A stretch of 64,000 nt of DNA from JAFNAG01 sp963721405 (GCA_963721405.1 CAVRJA010000006.1:434001-498000); one strand, 5' to 3'. Numbered from the stretch's first letter, positions 17,277 through 25,591 are shown. Translations and numbers: made by a program. The notes: generated from the sequence alone by a model not told the origin.

Positions 17277-18533
17277 ATGAAGGAGGCAAAACCCTTCTTG
17301 ATTTCGAAGCGTGAAGTCTGGGAGGCGTATCAGAGGGTCAAAGCGAATAAAGGAGCTGCAGGGGTTGACGAGCAGTCGATTGCAGGCTTTGAAAGAGACC
17401 TGAAAGGGAATCTCTACAAACTCTGGAATCGGATGTCGTCGGGCAGTTATTTCCCGCCGCCGGTTCGCACGGTGAAAATCCCGAAGGCTGGGGGAGGGGA
17501 AAGAAATCTAGGTATTCCGACGGTAGCGGATCGGATCGCCCAGACAGTCGTAAAGGGGAGGCTTGAGCCCCGGATTGAACCACTCTTTCACGCCAACTCG
17601 TTTGGGTATCGCCCTGGCCGCTCGGCATTAGACGCGGTGGGGCAGGCCCGACGGAACTGTTGGGCGTACGACTGGGTGTTGGATCTGGATGTGCGAGGCT
17701 TCTTCGATAGCATCGACTGGGAACTGCTGCTAAGAGCCGTAAAGAAACACGCGCCCGAACCATGGGTCATCCTGTACATCGAACGCTGGCTGAAAACGCC
17801 GGCACAAGGACCGGACGGCCAGTTGGTGGAGCGCAAGAGCGGCACTCCGCAAGGCGGAGTCATTAGCCCGTTGTTAGCGAACTTGTTCCTGCACTATGCA
17901 TTCGATGTGTGGATGGCGCGGCGGTATCCGCATCTGCCGTTCGAGAGGTATGCCGATGATGCCATCGTGCATTGCAGGACGGGACGCGAGGCCGCGGAGG
18001 TACGAAAGGCCGTAGCCGAGCGGTTGCGAGAGTGTCGGCTGGAGCTTCATCCGGAGAAGACGAAGATAGTCTATTGTAAGGATGAGGATAGGAGCGGGAA
18101 TTATCCCAGCCAGAAATTCGATTTTCTTGGATATACATTTCGTCCGCGAAACTCGATGAACCGGTGGGGCAAGCTCTTTGTCAACTTCAGTCCGGCGATC
18201 TCTAACCGTGCAGCAAAAGCCATTCGTGACAAGATCCGAAATTGGCGGCTGCAATCTTACAGCCATCAGTCGATTGAGGATCTGTCCCGGAGGTTTAATC
18301 CGATCGTTCGCGGCTGGCTTCAATATTACGGACGGTTTTACCGCTCGGCTGCAACCCAGACGATGCGGCACCTGGACAAAGCGTTGGCGCGTTGGGCCTC
18401 TCAGAAATACAAGAGGTTTCGTCGTCGTCAGAGGCGGGCACATCAATGGGTGGCGCGGTTATCTGGACGTGCCCCGGAGTTGTTCGCACACTGGCAACTG
18501 GTGAAGTCTGGTTCTGTTGTGGGAGCCGTATGA
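17277..18533 (+). CDS. ltrA: Group II intron reverse transcriptase/maturase
   Basis: About 418 residues from ATG 17277, preceded by GGGGAGGAG. Reverse transcriptase blocks are complete: NLGIPTVADRIAQ, SFGYRPGRSALDAV, the first catalytic Asp region WVLDLDVRGFFDSID, GTPQGGVISPLLANLFLHYA, the catalytic RYADD at about 224-228 and LELHPEKTKIVY, then FDFLGYTF. A maturase (X/GIIM) domain follows, with NPIVRGWLQYYGRFY. No HNH endonuclease is seen at the C-terminus, so mobility would use nicked or single-stranded targets. The open frame extends upstream to 17088, but that part belongs to ribozyme sequence. The symbol ltrA is used in the generic sense. Confidence 0.9.
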   Translation: MKEAKPFLISKREVWEAYQRVKANKGAAGVDEQSIAGFERDLKGNLYKLWNRMSSGSYFPPPVRTVKIPKAGGGERNLGIPTVADRIAQTVVKGRLEPRIEPLFHANSFGYRPGRSALDAVGQARRNCWAYDWVLDLDVRGFFDSIDWELLLRAVKKHAPEPWVILYIERWLKTPAQGPDGQLVERKSGTPQGGVISPLLANLFLHYAFDVWMARRYPHLPFERYADDAIVHCRTGREAAEVRKAVAERLRECRLELHPEKTKIVYCKDEDRSGNYPSQKFDFLGYTFRPRNSMNRWGKLFVNFSPAISNRAAKAIRDKIRNWRLQSYSHQSIEDLSRRFNPIVRGWLQYYGRFYRSAATQTMRHLDKALARWASQKYKRFRRRQRRAHQWVARLSGRAPELFAHWQLVKSGSVVGAV

Positions 18534-18556
18534 GCGGAGACGTTCACGTACGGTTC
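18523..18556 (+). ncRNA. Group II intron domain V
   Basis: A 34-base hairpin beginning GAGCCGTATGAG and ending CACGTACGGTTC, closed by a GAGA tetraloop. It carries the AGC triad near the base and a two-base bulge, the hallmark of group II catalytic domain V. It overlaps the stop codon of the maturase gene. Confidence 0.85.
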
Positions 18557-18854
18557 TGTGAGAGCCTCGGGGTGCAACTCCCCGGGGCTACTCGCCCGCC
18601 CAAGTGACCAGATGCAACGGTCATTAAACTTCCCAGAACGGGATTTATGGACAAGAATCATTTAGCATGAATTGCAGCGTTCGCGCATTCTCAAAGACGA
18701 GCGGAGTTAGATGCCGTTTGCTTAGCGGGCAGGACGCAAGTGAGTTCCTTGAACCAGTTTCGAGGAGCGTTCTGTTGTTCGTGTCGGTGGATACCTGTAT
18801 TGATAACCGACATGACTATGATTTTATGTTCGCGCCAATTCCTTCCCTGTATTC

Positions 18855-20099
18855 CTAGTGATCCCCCCGGGCGCCGGAAAAGTCGAGCCGCAGGAATCCA
18901 TTTGTGTCCGGAGGCCCCATGGTCACCTGGAAATATGGTTTTTCGGACAAAGTCATAATGGTGGCCCCGAAGGAAAACACTTCGCCATTATCCCCTAGAC
19001 TTTTGCAGAGCGGGTGATCTTTCGAATCTCGAGATTGGAGCGTTTCCTTGATGACCTGTTCGTCGATAGCCTCGGCGGGCATCCGCAGTCGTGTCGCCAA
19101 TGCGCTAAACCGGAACTCGCTATTGCTTTTTGTTCCAGGGTTCAGCGACAGCATCCAGTTCTGGTGCCATGGCTTCAAGTCATTATTGGCCAGCGGATGG
19201 TTCGTATGATACACGACGCTTCCGTCCGGAACGGGCCGGAATTCAGCAACTTTGCCTGCTGAGGCTTCAAAATCATAAACACGGTCGCCGATGCCGATGA
19301 TGTAGTTTTGACCCGAGGCGTGTTTGACGGTTTTCACGAAATCCAGCACGTCTGCGCGGTTGGTCCTTGCGAGGACGCCGCGCACGAAACAGGCGACAGG
19401 GAGCCCGTCAGGTGCTGCGCTCAGTTGCATAAGTGTATTGCATGTTATCGCAATTGAACGGTTGTTCATACCGTTTGCGGCGATGAGCCCGGCTGATGTG
19501 AAAACAAACTGTTCAGGGTGCCCGGAGTCTTCGGCAATGTGCAGGACAACTTGGGAACCGTCGAGGAATTTTGGCAGATCCACGTTCTGGGCGACAATCG
19601 CAGCATGTGTGCCGCTTCGAATCACTCCCAGGCTACTGCATTGATGTGCACCGCCTTTGTCGATGTACACCCAGAGTTCGTCAACAAGCTGATAGGCTAA
19701 CATCGTCGAATAAGGCTGACCTGACCCCATCGAAATACCCCTGATTTCTTCTAGAAGCTCCGGGGTCCATTTCCTCATGGCGGGCATAAAATTGGTTTCG
19801 GCCAGAAATTTGTCCAGTAGCTTGTCCGGATCCGCTTGGGATTGATCTCGGAGATCCTTCTTCCAAAGGTCCACCATCCGAGCGATTTCGTGACGGAGTT
19901 CCCGCCCGTGCAGAAAGCCTCGATCATATGGAGACCCATGTAAGCGAACAACCTTCGGAATTCGCTTTTCATCAACACGGCTTGGCCGGATTGCAGGACC
20001 CGCATCGACAGCAGGACCGACAATGAGGAGCAGGGCTAATGCAATCAACAGATAGCAAATCCCTGCCGGGGCGTGAATCCAACGATCGCTCTTGAACAT
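18855..20099 (-). CDS. Peptidase C45-type N-terminal-nucleophile hydrolase
   Basis: 414 residues. An N-terminal hydrophobic segment (GICYLLIALALLLIVGPAV) indicates export. The body matches the acyl-CoA:6-aminopenicillanate acyltransferase/C45 fold: GSPYDRGFLHGRELRHEI, the helical ELLEEIRGISMGSGQPY, and Cys154 in GGAHQCSSLGV, the expected self-processing nucleophile, followed by VAQNVDLP and later QNYIIGIGDRVYDFEAS and YHTNHPLAN. Family members cleave or form amide bonds; the substrate here is unknown. The gene stands alone, convergent with the intron, and carries no ATG-proximal partner. Confidence 0.8.
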   Translation of the reverse strand: MFKSDRWIHAPAGICYLLIALALLLIVGPAVDAGPAIRPSRVDEKRIPKVVRLHGSPYDRGFLHGRELRHEIARMVDLWKKDLRDQSQADPDKLLDKFLAETNFMPAMRKWTPELLEEIRGISMGSGQPYSTMLAYQLVDELWVYIDKGGAHQCSSLGVIRSGTHAAIVAQNVDLPKFLDGSQVVLHIAEDSGHPEQFVFTSAGLIAANGMNNRSIAITCNTLMQLSAAPDGLPVACFVRGVLARTNRADVLDFVKTVKHASGQNYIIGIGDRVYDFEASAGKVAEFRPVPDGSVVYHTNHPLANNDLKPWHQNWMLSLNPGTKSNSEFRFSALATRLRMPAEAIDEQVIKETLQSRDSKDHPLCKSLGDNGEVFSFGATIMTLSEKPYFQVTMGPPDTNGFLRLDFSGARGDH

Positions 20100-21317
20100 G
20101 AAGGTTCTCCTTCAATAGCTGTTGGTCTGTTCCCCTTTTGGCATAACCAGACCCGCAAGAAATTGCGGCCATTATAATCGACAGTTTGGTTCCTGGATAG
20201 CTAGATCTAAAGCACTTGTGGGGCATTGGTCATTGTGACACAGGTTACTGGCCCGGCGTTCTGGAAACTGACATTAGTCGAGTGATGATCTGCCACATGG
20301 CCGTATTACGTACTCGGACAAGTGGTTCAGGCTGGCAAAATGTTCCTGAACCGCAGGTGGCGGGGTCCCCGGCGACGGATTATCATATCTTTAGCAGGCG
20401 AAGGAGCGCTACCTGTCCAGCCCGTATCAGGGCATACCACGACGTTGAACTCTACTCGCTTTTCTTTGTTTCATCGGGGCTTGGATCTGCTTGGATGTTG
20501 CTGGTTTGGGTATCGAGGGAACTCTTGATCACATGCTCCGGCCCAGCATGTGATTTGAGTTTATTCAGCCTGGCGCCGACGCGCCGGGGTTGATCACTCG
20601 ATAAGGTGTTCTTTCGACCGCTCGAAGGATTGGGGGGAAATTGCCTATCCGCTCGGGCACGCCGTCGAGTGGCTCGACGGCAGGGAATCCTGTGATCGTG
20701 GACTGCAACCATTTGCTGGCGCAGAGCGGTGTGGCTGCGGGGTCCACTCCGAAGACGCCAGTGGACAGTACCAGACGAAGCGGGCGATGGAGGTTGCGAA
20801 CGCCGGCGGGTACAACATCATAATGTTATAGATAGTTTAACCCTACTTCTACCAGCCTCCCAGACCACAACCGGCTGCCCGCGTACTCCCGGAGCGCGGG
20901 ATCGACAACTTTAATTGTTGATGAGTTAGAGGCCCTGACCTGCTGCAGCCTGCTGGAAGAAGCACGTCAAAATTCCAGTGCTAAAAAGATATCTTGACAG
21001 TCTTTTGCTTTCCTGTAATCCTATGCTACCACACTGTGGTAGATTCTACTGATACTGCCTTCTGTGATCCAGAATCCAGTCCCAGAAACGACGCGTCCAG
21101 TTGCGCGGGTGTCGCTCCATCAGAAGTGATGTTGAGATTTCACATGGAAATTCAGGAGGCGGATTTGACTACTGACCTTTCCTTCGACTCCCGAGTCTTT
21201 CCCATGACTCCTCAGCCTTTTCAATGTGCGAGACAACCTCGATCTGAGCGCAACATCCAAAGTAACTTCGCCACCACCGCAGAAGCGGTGCCCGACGATC
21301 ACAATTGAGGAGAGAAC
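20100..21317 (+). other. 1.2-kb gene-poor stretch with integrase-tail scar
   Basis: No intact gene is convincing. The minus-strand frame ending at 20452 finishes DTQTSNIQADPSPDETKKSE, which resembles the tail at 25592-25657 (TETPQEDPSPNEIKKKE); both are followed by similar DNA around CCCGTATCAGGGC, so they look like ends of related integrase genes. Hairpins are present at about 20324-20352 (GGTTCAGG against CCTGAACC) and 20529-20553 (TCACATGCT against AGCATGTGA). A perfect-looking palindrome CTACCACACTGTGGTAG lies near 21027. Confidence 0.35.
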
Positions 21318-22229
21318 ATGAAATCAGCGATCTGGTGGGTAGGCAGCTTTATAATTGTGTTGGGGATAGTTAGTGCTGTTGCTCAACAAGGAACTCCGAA
21401 AGGAACTCCGTCCTGGTATCAAAGAGAGCCAGTAAACATGGGCCCTGCAATCAATAGTGAATTCAGGGATGCAGAGGTTACATTTACGGCAAATTCCCGA
21501 ACAATGTACTACAATTGCACAAACAGGATTCCGGGAAACGGCAACGACATCTGCGTCTCGTACTTTGTGGACGGTGAATGGACAAAAGGAGAGGTAGTTG
21601 GACCACCCATAAGCACGAAATCTTCAGAGGTCGAACCCTATATCTCCCTCGAAGGAGATAAGCTGCAGTTTCAGAGTAATCGACCCGGGGGAGTCGGTGG
21701 TATGGATTTATGGGTATCCGAGAAAGTGGATGATGTGTGGCAGGAACCTGTAAACCTTGGTGCACCAATAAATTCTATCTATGATGATCATTGCCTGTAC
21801 TATTCGGGGCCGGATGAGAATACCGGCTATCTTACAAGTACAAGACCGGGAGGATATGGGGGTAATGACATTTATGTCGCGCATAGGGTAAACGGTGTGT
21901 GGCAGGAACCCATAAACCTTGGGCCAAATGTAAATACACCATATAGCGATCACCATGGTTCGACCTCACCGGACGGGAGATCTATCTACTTCAATTCTGA
22001 CAGGCCAGGTGGTCTCGGTGGTGAGGACATCTACATATCAACCATGGATTCACACGGAGTATTTGGACCAGCGGTCAACGTGACCCCGCTTAACTCTGAT
22101 AAAAACGACCGGTGCGTAATGTTCACGACCGACCACAGAGTCGTTATTTTTGATTCAGAAAGAGATGGCGGATATGGAAACAAGGACCTATGGTGGATGT
22201 ATTATGAGAACATCAAGCACATCAAATAA
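21318..22229 (+). CDS. Secreted PD40 (TolB-like) beta-propeller protein
   Basis: 303 residues with a signal peptide (SAIWWVGSFIIVLGIVSAVA). The mature part is a series of PD40 propeller blades: each carries a strand, then G-x-x-L-x-F-x-S-N/D-R-P-G-G-x-G-G-x-D-L/I-W/Y-V-S (LQFQSNRPGGVGGMDLWVS, LTSTRPGGYGGNDIYVAHR, IYFNSDRPGGLGGEDIYIST, FDSERDGGYGNKDLWWMYY) followed by W-x-x-P-V/I-N-L-G. Four such blades are visible. GAGGAGAG precedes ATG. Such proteins are periplasmic or surface-exposed binding platforms; the ligand is unknown. Confidence 0.8.
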   Translation: MKSAIWWVGSFIIVLGIVSAVAQQGTPKGTPSWYQREPVNMGPAINSEFRDAEVTFTANSRTMYYNCTNRIPGNGNDICVSYFVDGEWTKGEVVGPPISTKSSEVEPYISLEGDKLQFQSNRPGGVGGMDLWVSEKVDDVWQEPVNLGAPINSIYDDHCLYYSGPDENTGYLTSTRPGGYGGNDIYVAHRVNGVWQEPINLGPNVNTPYSDHHGSTSPDGRSIYFNSDRPGGLGGEDIYISTMDSHGVFGPAVNVTPLNSDKNDRCVMFTTDHRVVIFDSERDGGYGNKDLWWMYYENIKHIK

Positions 22230-22387
22230 TCTCGACAGACAGCACGCGGGTTTGTGACTAAGAGTCTATTCCCTAGGCGCTGCATGAGGTCAACGTGACA
22301 GAATCACGTCTTATTGGCAGTTGAGCCACACTCCTCCTGTGCACGGACCTGGTCGGCCTGATTAGCTACGACCGGAGGCATGGCAAG

Positions 22388-22395
22388 CGGCAATA
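22388..22395 (+). repeat. Left 8-bp target-site duplication (CGGCAATA)
   Basis: CGGCAATA directly abuts the left terminal inverted repeat at 22396, and the same eight bases directly abut the right repeat at 25316-25323. Eight bases is a typical duplication for several DDE transposon families (for example IS66 and ISL3). Confidence 0.75.
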
Positions 22396-22417
22396 CTATG
22401 GCGTCAAACGACGGTTG
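22396..22417 (+). repeat. Left terminal inverted repeat of the transposon
   Basis: 22 bases starting CTATGGCGTC and ending GGTTG. They pair with 25294-25315 at 19 of 22 positions. A stop-free frame crosses this border from 22329 to 22479, but the fit of repeat plus target duplication makes that frame a likely chance reading. Confidence 0.75.
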
Positions 22418-22662
22418 CGATTCTGTAACTACTGGATATGGCAGGTGTTGCAGCGGATGCTTTTCCCCGCCAAGTCGTAATTGTTCCAGTTCGCGTTTGA
22501 CTGCTCCCCGGTGCTGAGCAGGATCCAGTTATTTCCTCCCTGTAGCAGGGATTCCTTGTGAACCCGCATGAATACTGCGTGCGCTGATGGTCTTGGCCGT
22601 GTGACTTCCTCGGAAGATGGGGGTCGCGGTCGCGGCCGCCTCGAGATGGATTCTACGGGAAT

Positions 22663-22710
22663 CTGGAACAATCACGACTATTGTGATAAAGTTAGTCGTA
22701 ACTGTTCCAG
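22663..22710 (+). promoter_or_regulatory. Inverted repeat abutting the transposase ribosome binding site
   Basis: A 17-base arm CTGGAACAATCACGACT (22663-22679) is followed after 14 bases by AGTCGTAACTGTTCCAG (22694-22710), its reverse complement except at two positions. A third copy of the arm, AGTCGTAATTGTTCCAG, lies at 22473-22489. The right arm overlaps the first bases of AGGAGG (22709-22714), which serves ATG 22719. Either protein binding or an RNA hairpin here could limit transposase synthesis, and the three arms could be transposase or repressor sites. Confidence 0.6.
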
Positions 22711-22718
22711 GAGGCGGC

Positions 22719-23378
22719 ATGTCGGTTGCGACCAAGTACACATCGCGGCTCAACCAGCTCTTCCGGCGCAAGCGGGCGGCGCTGCTCGACGAACTTCGGG
22801 CGGCGCTCGGCACGGCTTCGCGGACCACGATCTTCCGTATTCTGAAGGCCGTTGGTTACTTCACCAGCTACAGTCATGCAGGGCGGTTCTATACGCTGCG
22901 GCACATCCCCAGGTTCGATCGGCTGGGCCTGTGGTCCTGGCGCGGGATCGGGTTTTCCTCCCATGGCACCCTGCGCGCAAGTTTGATCTTCCTGGTTGAG
23001 CAATCCGAGGCCGGACGGACGCACGAGGAACTTCAGCGCCAGCTCGGCCTGCGCGTGCACGACACGCTCCGGAGTCTGGTACAGGAAAGCAGCATCGCGC
23101 GGCAGCGCCTGGAGGACATCTATCTCTACCTGAGCGCGGATCCGAAGAAGGCTGCTGCACAGATGATTGCGCGGCAAAAGCTTCAGATTGCCAGCCGCGC
23201 CGCGGTTGTGCCGCCGGATCCGTTGCTGGTGATCGACGTCCTGGCGGAAGTCATCCACCATCCACGTGACGATGCGGCCGGCATCGCGGCGCGCCTCCAG
23301 GCGGCCGGGCGGGTCGTGACCGCGAAACAGGTCGACGAAGTGTTCCGTTCCTACTCGGTAAAAAAAAAGGCTCGATAA
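22719..23378 (+). CDS. Transposon ORF1: winged-helix DNA-binding protein
   Basis: 219 residues from ATG 22719, with AGGAGG five bases upstream. A helix-turn-helix is visible at SRTTIFRILKAVGYFTSYSH (about residues 29-48), followed by GRFYTLRHIPRFDRLGLWSW and a second helical region that looks like another winged helix (ASLIFLVEQSEAGRTHEELQ, then LRVHDTLRSLVQESSIARQR) with IYLYLSADPKKAA as its wing. A third HTH-like segment near the C-terminus (DDAAGIAARLQAAGRVVTAK) precedes the slippery run. The likely role is to recognise the transposon ends or the leader repeats. The protein ends nine bases after the A9 run; a -1 shift there would fuse it to ORF2. Confidence 0.7.
   Translation: MSVATKYTSRLNQLFRRKRAALLDELRAALGTASRTTIFRILKAVGYFTSYSHAGRFYTLRHIPRFDRLGLWSWRGIGFSSHGTLRASLIFLVEQSEAGRTHEELQRQLGLRVHDTLRSLVQESSIARQRLEDIYLYLSADPKKAAAQMIARQKLQIASRAAVVPPDPLLVIDVLAEVIHHPRDDAAGIAARLQAAGRVVTAKQVDEVFRSYSVKKKAR
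23360..23369 (+). promoter_or_regulatory. A9-G slippery site for -1 frameshifting
   Basis: Nine A followed by G. In the ORF1 frame the last heptamer is A AAA AAG (23363-23369), the canonical -1 programmed frameshift signal of many IS elements. ORF2 is in exactly the -1 frame and is open across the site. A stem GGCTCG/CGAGCC with a 19-base loop begins at 23369 and may stimulate shifting. Transcriptional slippage on A9 could give the same product. Confidence 0.7.
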
Positions 23379-25282
23379 CGCTGGCCGAGATCGCGAGCCT
23401 GAGGCGGTCAATTCGGGAGCTGGAGCAGCGGTGCCGGAGGCGTTCGCAGAGTGTCGCCGGCACGCTGGTCGATGCAGAACCGCCGCCGGAGCGCTGTGCG
23501 TTATGCGGAGCTTCGACAAGAGTACAAAAGACATGGAAACGTACTGGCGCTACTCTCGAGCACGGCTCCTTCCGATTGCGGCAGACCGTGCGCGTTTGCG
23601 TTGCCGGCTGCCCGAGTAAACGATCGACCGGCGCCCTTGCGGCCCTGATACCCACGCGCAGCGTCGTAGGTTACGATGTCATGGTTTACGTTGGGCTCGA
23701 GCGTTTTGTGCGTTACCGGCAGCGGGAGGAAATCCGAGCCTCGCTTGCGGCCGATTACGGACTCTCGCTCTCCAGCGGCGAGATCAGCGTGTTGTCCACT
23801 CGCTTTCTCTCATATCTCGCGCGACTGCACCACGCCTCGTCCCCTGCACTCAAGGCCGCGCTGGCAGTGGATGGGGGCTGGCCGTTACAGATCGACGCCA
23901 CGGGCGAAGACGGGCGCGGGACTTTGCTGGTGGCTTACACGGGTTGGCGCCAATGGGTGCTCGGCGCCTGGAAGATACCCACTGAGCGGGCCGACGCCAT
24001 CCTTCCCCGGTTGCGAGAAACGGTTTTCCGTTTCGGATCGCCCTGCGCCATTGTCCGCGACTTGGGCCGCGCGATGACTGAAGCCGCCGATACTCTGGTG
24101 AAGAAGCTCGAACTCAAAATTCCGGTCTTGGCCTGTCATCTCCACTTTCTTGGCGACATCGGCAAGGATCTCCTCACCGAAGGACACGACAAACTGCGCG
24201 CACTGTTCCGCCAAGTCCGGCTGCGCAGTCAACTCCGCGCCCTGGCTCGCGAGTTGGGGCGTAATATCGGCCAGGACATCGACCGTGCTCGTACCGGATT
24301 GCGCGAATGGCAGCAGACTGGTTTGGAGCAACGCTTGCCCAAGGGTGCGGCCGGAGTGGCCACGGTGCGCGCATTGACGCAATGGGTCCTCGATTACGCT
24401 GCCGACACGCAGGGCGATCGCTTTCCTTTCGACCTGCCCTGGCTGGCCCTGTACGATCGCTGCTTGCAGGTGGTCGCCGCTCTGCGGACATTCTTGGCGG
24501 ATCCCGCCGCCGATCCCGCCGTTCGCAAAGCTCTCGAGCGGCTGCGCCGCATCCTGCACCCGGTCGAGGAGGATGGCCTCGGTTTTGCTGACGTTGCCGG
24601 CAGGCTGACTCGACGGGCGGGACTCTTTGCCGAGTTGCGCAATGCACTCCGGCTGCGTGAAGGATCAAGCCACGGAAGGCGGGGCACTGCCCATCGGATT
24701 CACACCGCCGCAGAATTGAAGGACATACGCTCCGCTGTGCGAAGGCTCACCGTTTCTCTCAAGCGCCGCCGCCCCGAACGGGGTCCGGCAGGAAACTGGC
24801 GTGACGCAATCGACATCGTGCTCGCGCATCTGCAAAAGCACGGCCGTTCCCTCTGGGGTCATGCCATTCGGCTTCCACAAGCGGCTGGCGGCGGTATCCG
24901 CCTCGTCGATCGAACCAACAATGCCGTTGAAACGTACTTCCACAGACTGAAACACGGAGAACGCCGCCGCAGTGGACGCAAGGTTCTCAGCCAGGATTTC
25001 GAGAAACTCCCGCCGGCGGCAGCTCTCGCCATGAATCTCGCGCATTCCGACTACGTTTCGATTGTCTGCGGTTCGCTCGACAAGTTGCCTCAGGCTTTCT
25101 CCCGACTCGATTCCAAGACTCAGCGTGGCCGGAAGGCCGCAGTCTCGACGGTCGCGAAGATGAGCGAGCCTCAGACGGCTTCCCTCTGCAGTGCAGACCG
25201 CAAGGTCGTACGTTCTGAGGAGATGACCTGCCGGGTCATTGAAGCGGCTCAAAGAGGTTTAGAGAAGAGAGAAGTAGCGTGA
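23369..25282 (+). CDS. Transposon ORF2: DDE-type transposase catalytic part
   Basis: About 637 residues as the shifted extension of ORF1 (fusion about 854). The frame opens with a coiled-coil-like helix (TLAEIASLRRSIRELEQRC), then a zinc-ribbon pattern CALC (from 23495) and CVAGC (from 23597). Candidate catalytic acids are Asp of LQIDATGED (codon 23894), Asp of AIVRDLGRA (codon 24059) and Glu of TNNAVETYFHRLKHGERR (codon 24929); the Asn-Asn-x-x-Glu setting is typical of DDE transposases. The second spacing of about 290 residues implies a large insertion. The only independent start seen downstream is TTG 23576, which would split the zinc ribbon, so expression by frameshifting is more likely. 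Family not recognised. Confidence 0.7.
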   Translation, partial: GSITLAEIASLRRSIRELEQRCRRRSQSVAGTLVDAEPPPERCALCGASTRVQKTWKRTGATLEHGSFRLRQTVRVCVAGCPSKRSTGALAALIPTRSVVGYDVMVYVGLERFVRYRQREEIRASLAADYGLSLSSGEISVLSTRFLSYLARLHHASSPALKAALAVDGGWPLQIDATGEDGRGTLLVAYTGWRQWVLGAWKIPTERADAILPRLRETVFRFGSPCAIVRDLGRAMTEAADTLVKKLELKIPVLACHLHFLGDIGKDLLTEGHDKLRALFRQVRLRSQLRALARELGRNIGQDIDRARTGLREWQQTGLEQRLPKGAAGVATVRALTQWVLDYAADTQGDRFPFDLPWLALYDRCLQVVAALRTFLADPAADPAVRKALERLRRILHPVEEDGLGFADVAGRLTRRAGLFAELRNALRLREGSSHGRRGTAHRIHTAAELKDIRSAVRRLTVSLKRRRPERGPAGNWRDAIDIVLAHLQKHGRSLWGHAIRLPQAAGGGIRLVDRTNNAVETYFHRLKHGERRRSGRKVLSQDFEKLPPAAALAMNLAHSDYVSIVCGSLDKLPQAFSRLDSKTQRGRKAAVSTVAKMSEPQTASLCSADRKVVRSEEMTCRVIEAAQRGLEKREVA

Positions 25283-25293
25283 GAGAGGAAATC

Positions 25294-25315
25294 CAACCGA
25301 CTTTTGACGCCGTAG
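25294..25315 (-). repeat. Right terminal inverted repeat of the transposon
   Basis: Reads inward as CTACGGCGTCAAAAGTCGG and ends GGTTG, matching the left repeat at 19 of 22 positions. It begins 11 bases after the ORF2 stop. Confidence 0.75.
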
Positions 25316-25323
25316 CGGCAATA
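25316..25323 (+). repeat. Right 8-bp target-site duplication (CGGCAATA)
   Basis: Identical to 22388-22395 and directly adjacent to the right terminal repeat. Confidence 0.75.
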
Positions 25324-25334
25324 AGTTGAGTAGG

Positions 25335-25395
25335 TCGGGCGAAGGCTGCCCGAGCTGCCTAGCACGGCACTCTCAGGAATTTGCTGGGAGTGCCG
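25335..25395 (+). terminator. Two consecutive GC-rich hairpins
   Basis: TCGGGC/GCCCGA at 25335-25353 and CGGCACTCTC/GGGAGTGCCG at 25365-25395. No T-run follows, so an intrinsic terminator is only one possibility; they lie just outside the transposon and belong to the older target sequence. Confidence 0.35.
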
Positions 25396-25591
25396 CTGGC
25401 TACTTCAACAAATCCCCGCCGTAAACGTCCCAAATCCATCTGATTTCTGGCTGGCCCGCGAGGGTTCAGGCCCGCCCTGAGGCTCCAAGGAGCAGCAACG
25501 GGCCGTGCAATCTTAATGTTTAGTCAGCATTCCTTGCTACCACGCTGCTACCACCACACCCCGTATCAGGGCACACCAAGGACCTACACGC

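Larger units (their letters stand above)
16730..18597 (+). mobile_element. Group II intron with intron-encoded protein
   Basis: Starts with GTGTGCCACGAGC, a close match to the conserved 5' end of bacterial group II introns (GUGYG), and ends with domains V and VI. Domain V is at 18523-18556; domain VI follows with a GC-rich stem and a CTACTC end. The exact 3' splice site is uncertain by several bases. About 550 bases of ribozyme domains I-IV precede the ORF, which reads through into domain V. Total length is about 1.87 kb, normal for a bacterial intron. The sequence after the 3' end does not match what follows IS91 copy 1, so the downstream exon is not IS91 sequence. Confidence 0.8.
22396..25315 (+). 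mobile_element. Complete, unassigned two-ORF DDE-type transposon (2,920 bp)
   Basis: Bounded by imperfect 22-bp terminal inverted repeats, which start CTATGGCGTCAAACGACGG on the left and read CTACGGCGTCAAAAGTCGG inward from the right (three mismatches in 22), and by identical 8-bp direct repeats outside them. Inside are a 323-base leader with an inverted operator-like repeat, a winged-helix ORF, an A9 slippery site and a long second ORF with DDE-like residues that stops 11 bases before the right repeat. Borders, ORFs and motifs all look intact. I do not recognise the family; it does not match the order of motifs I know for IS3, IS4, IS66 or ISL3. Confidence 0.8.

Noticed and set aside
22329..22479. 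Stop-free frame reading DLVGLISYDRRHGKRQYYGV across the transposon's left end
   Set aside because: It is protein-like in places, but the 22-bp inverted repeat with exact 8-bp target duplications defines the border inside it; the frame has no start and is taken as chance or as a pre-insertion gene tail.
25365..25395. Right end of the transposon placed at this hairpin
   Set aside because: The inverted repeat at 25294-25315 with the matching duplication gives a better supported end; the hairpin lies outside.
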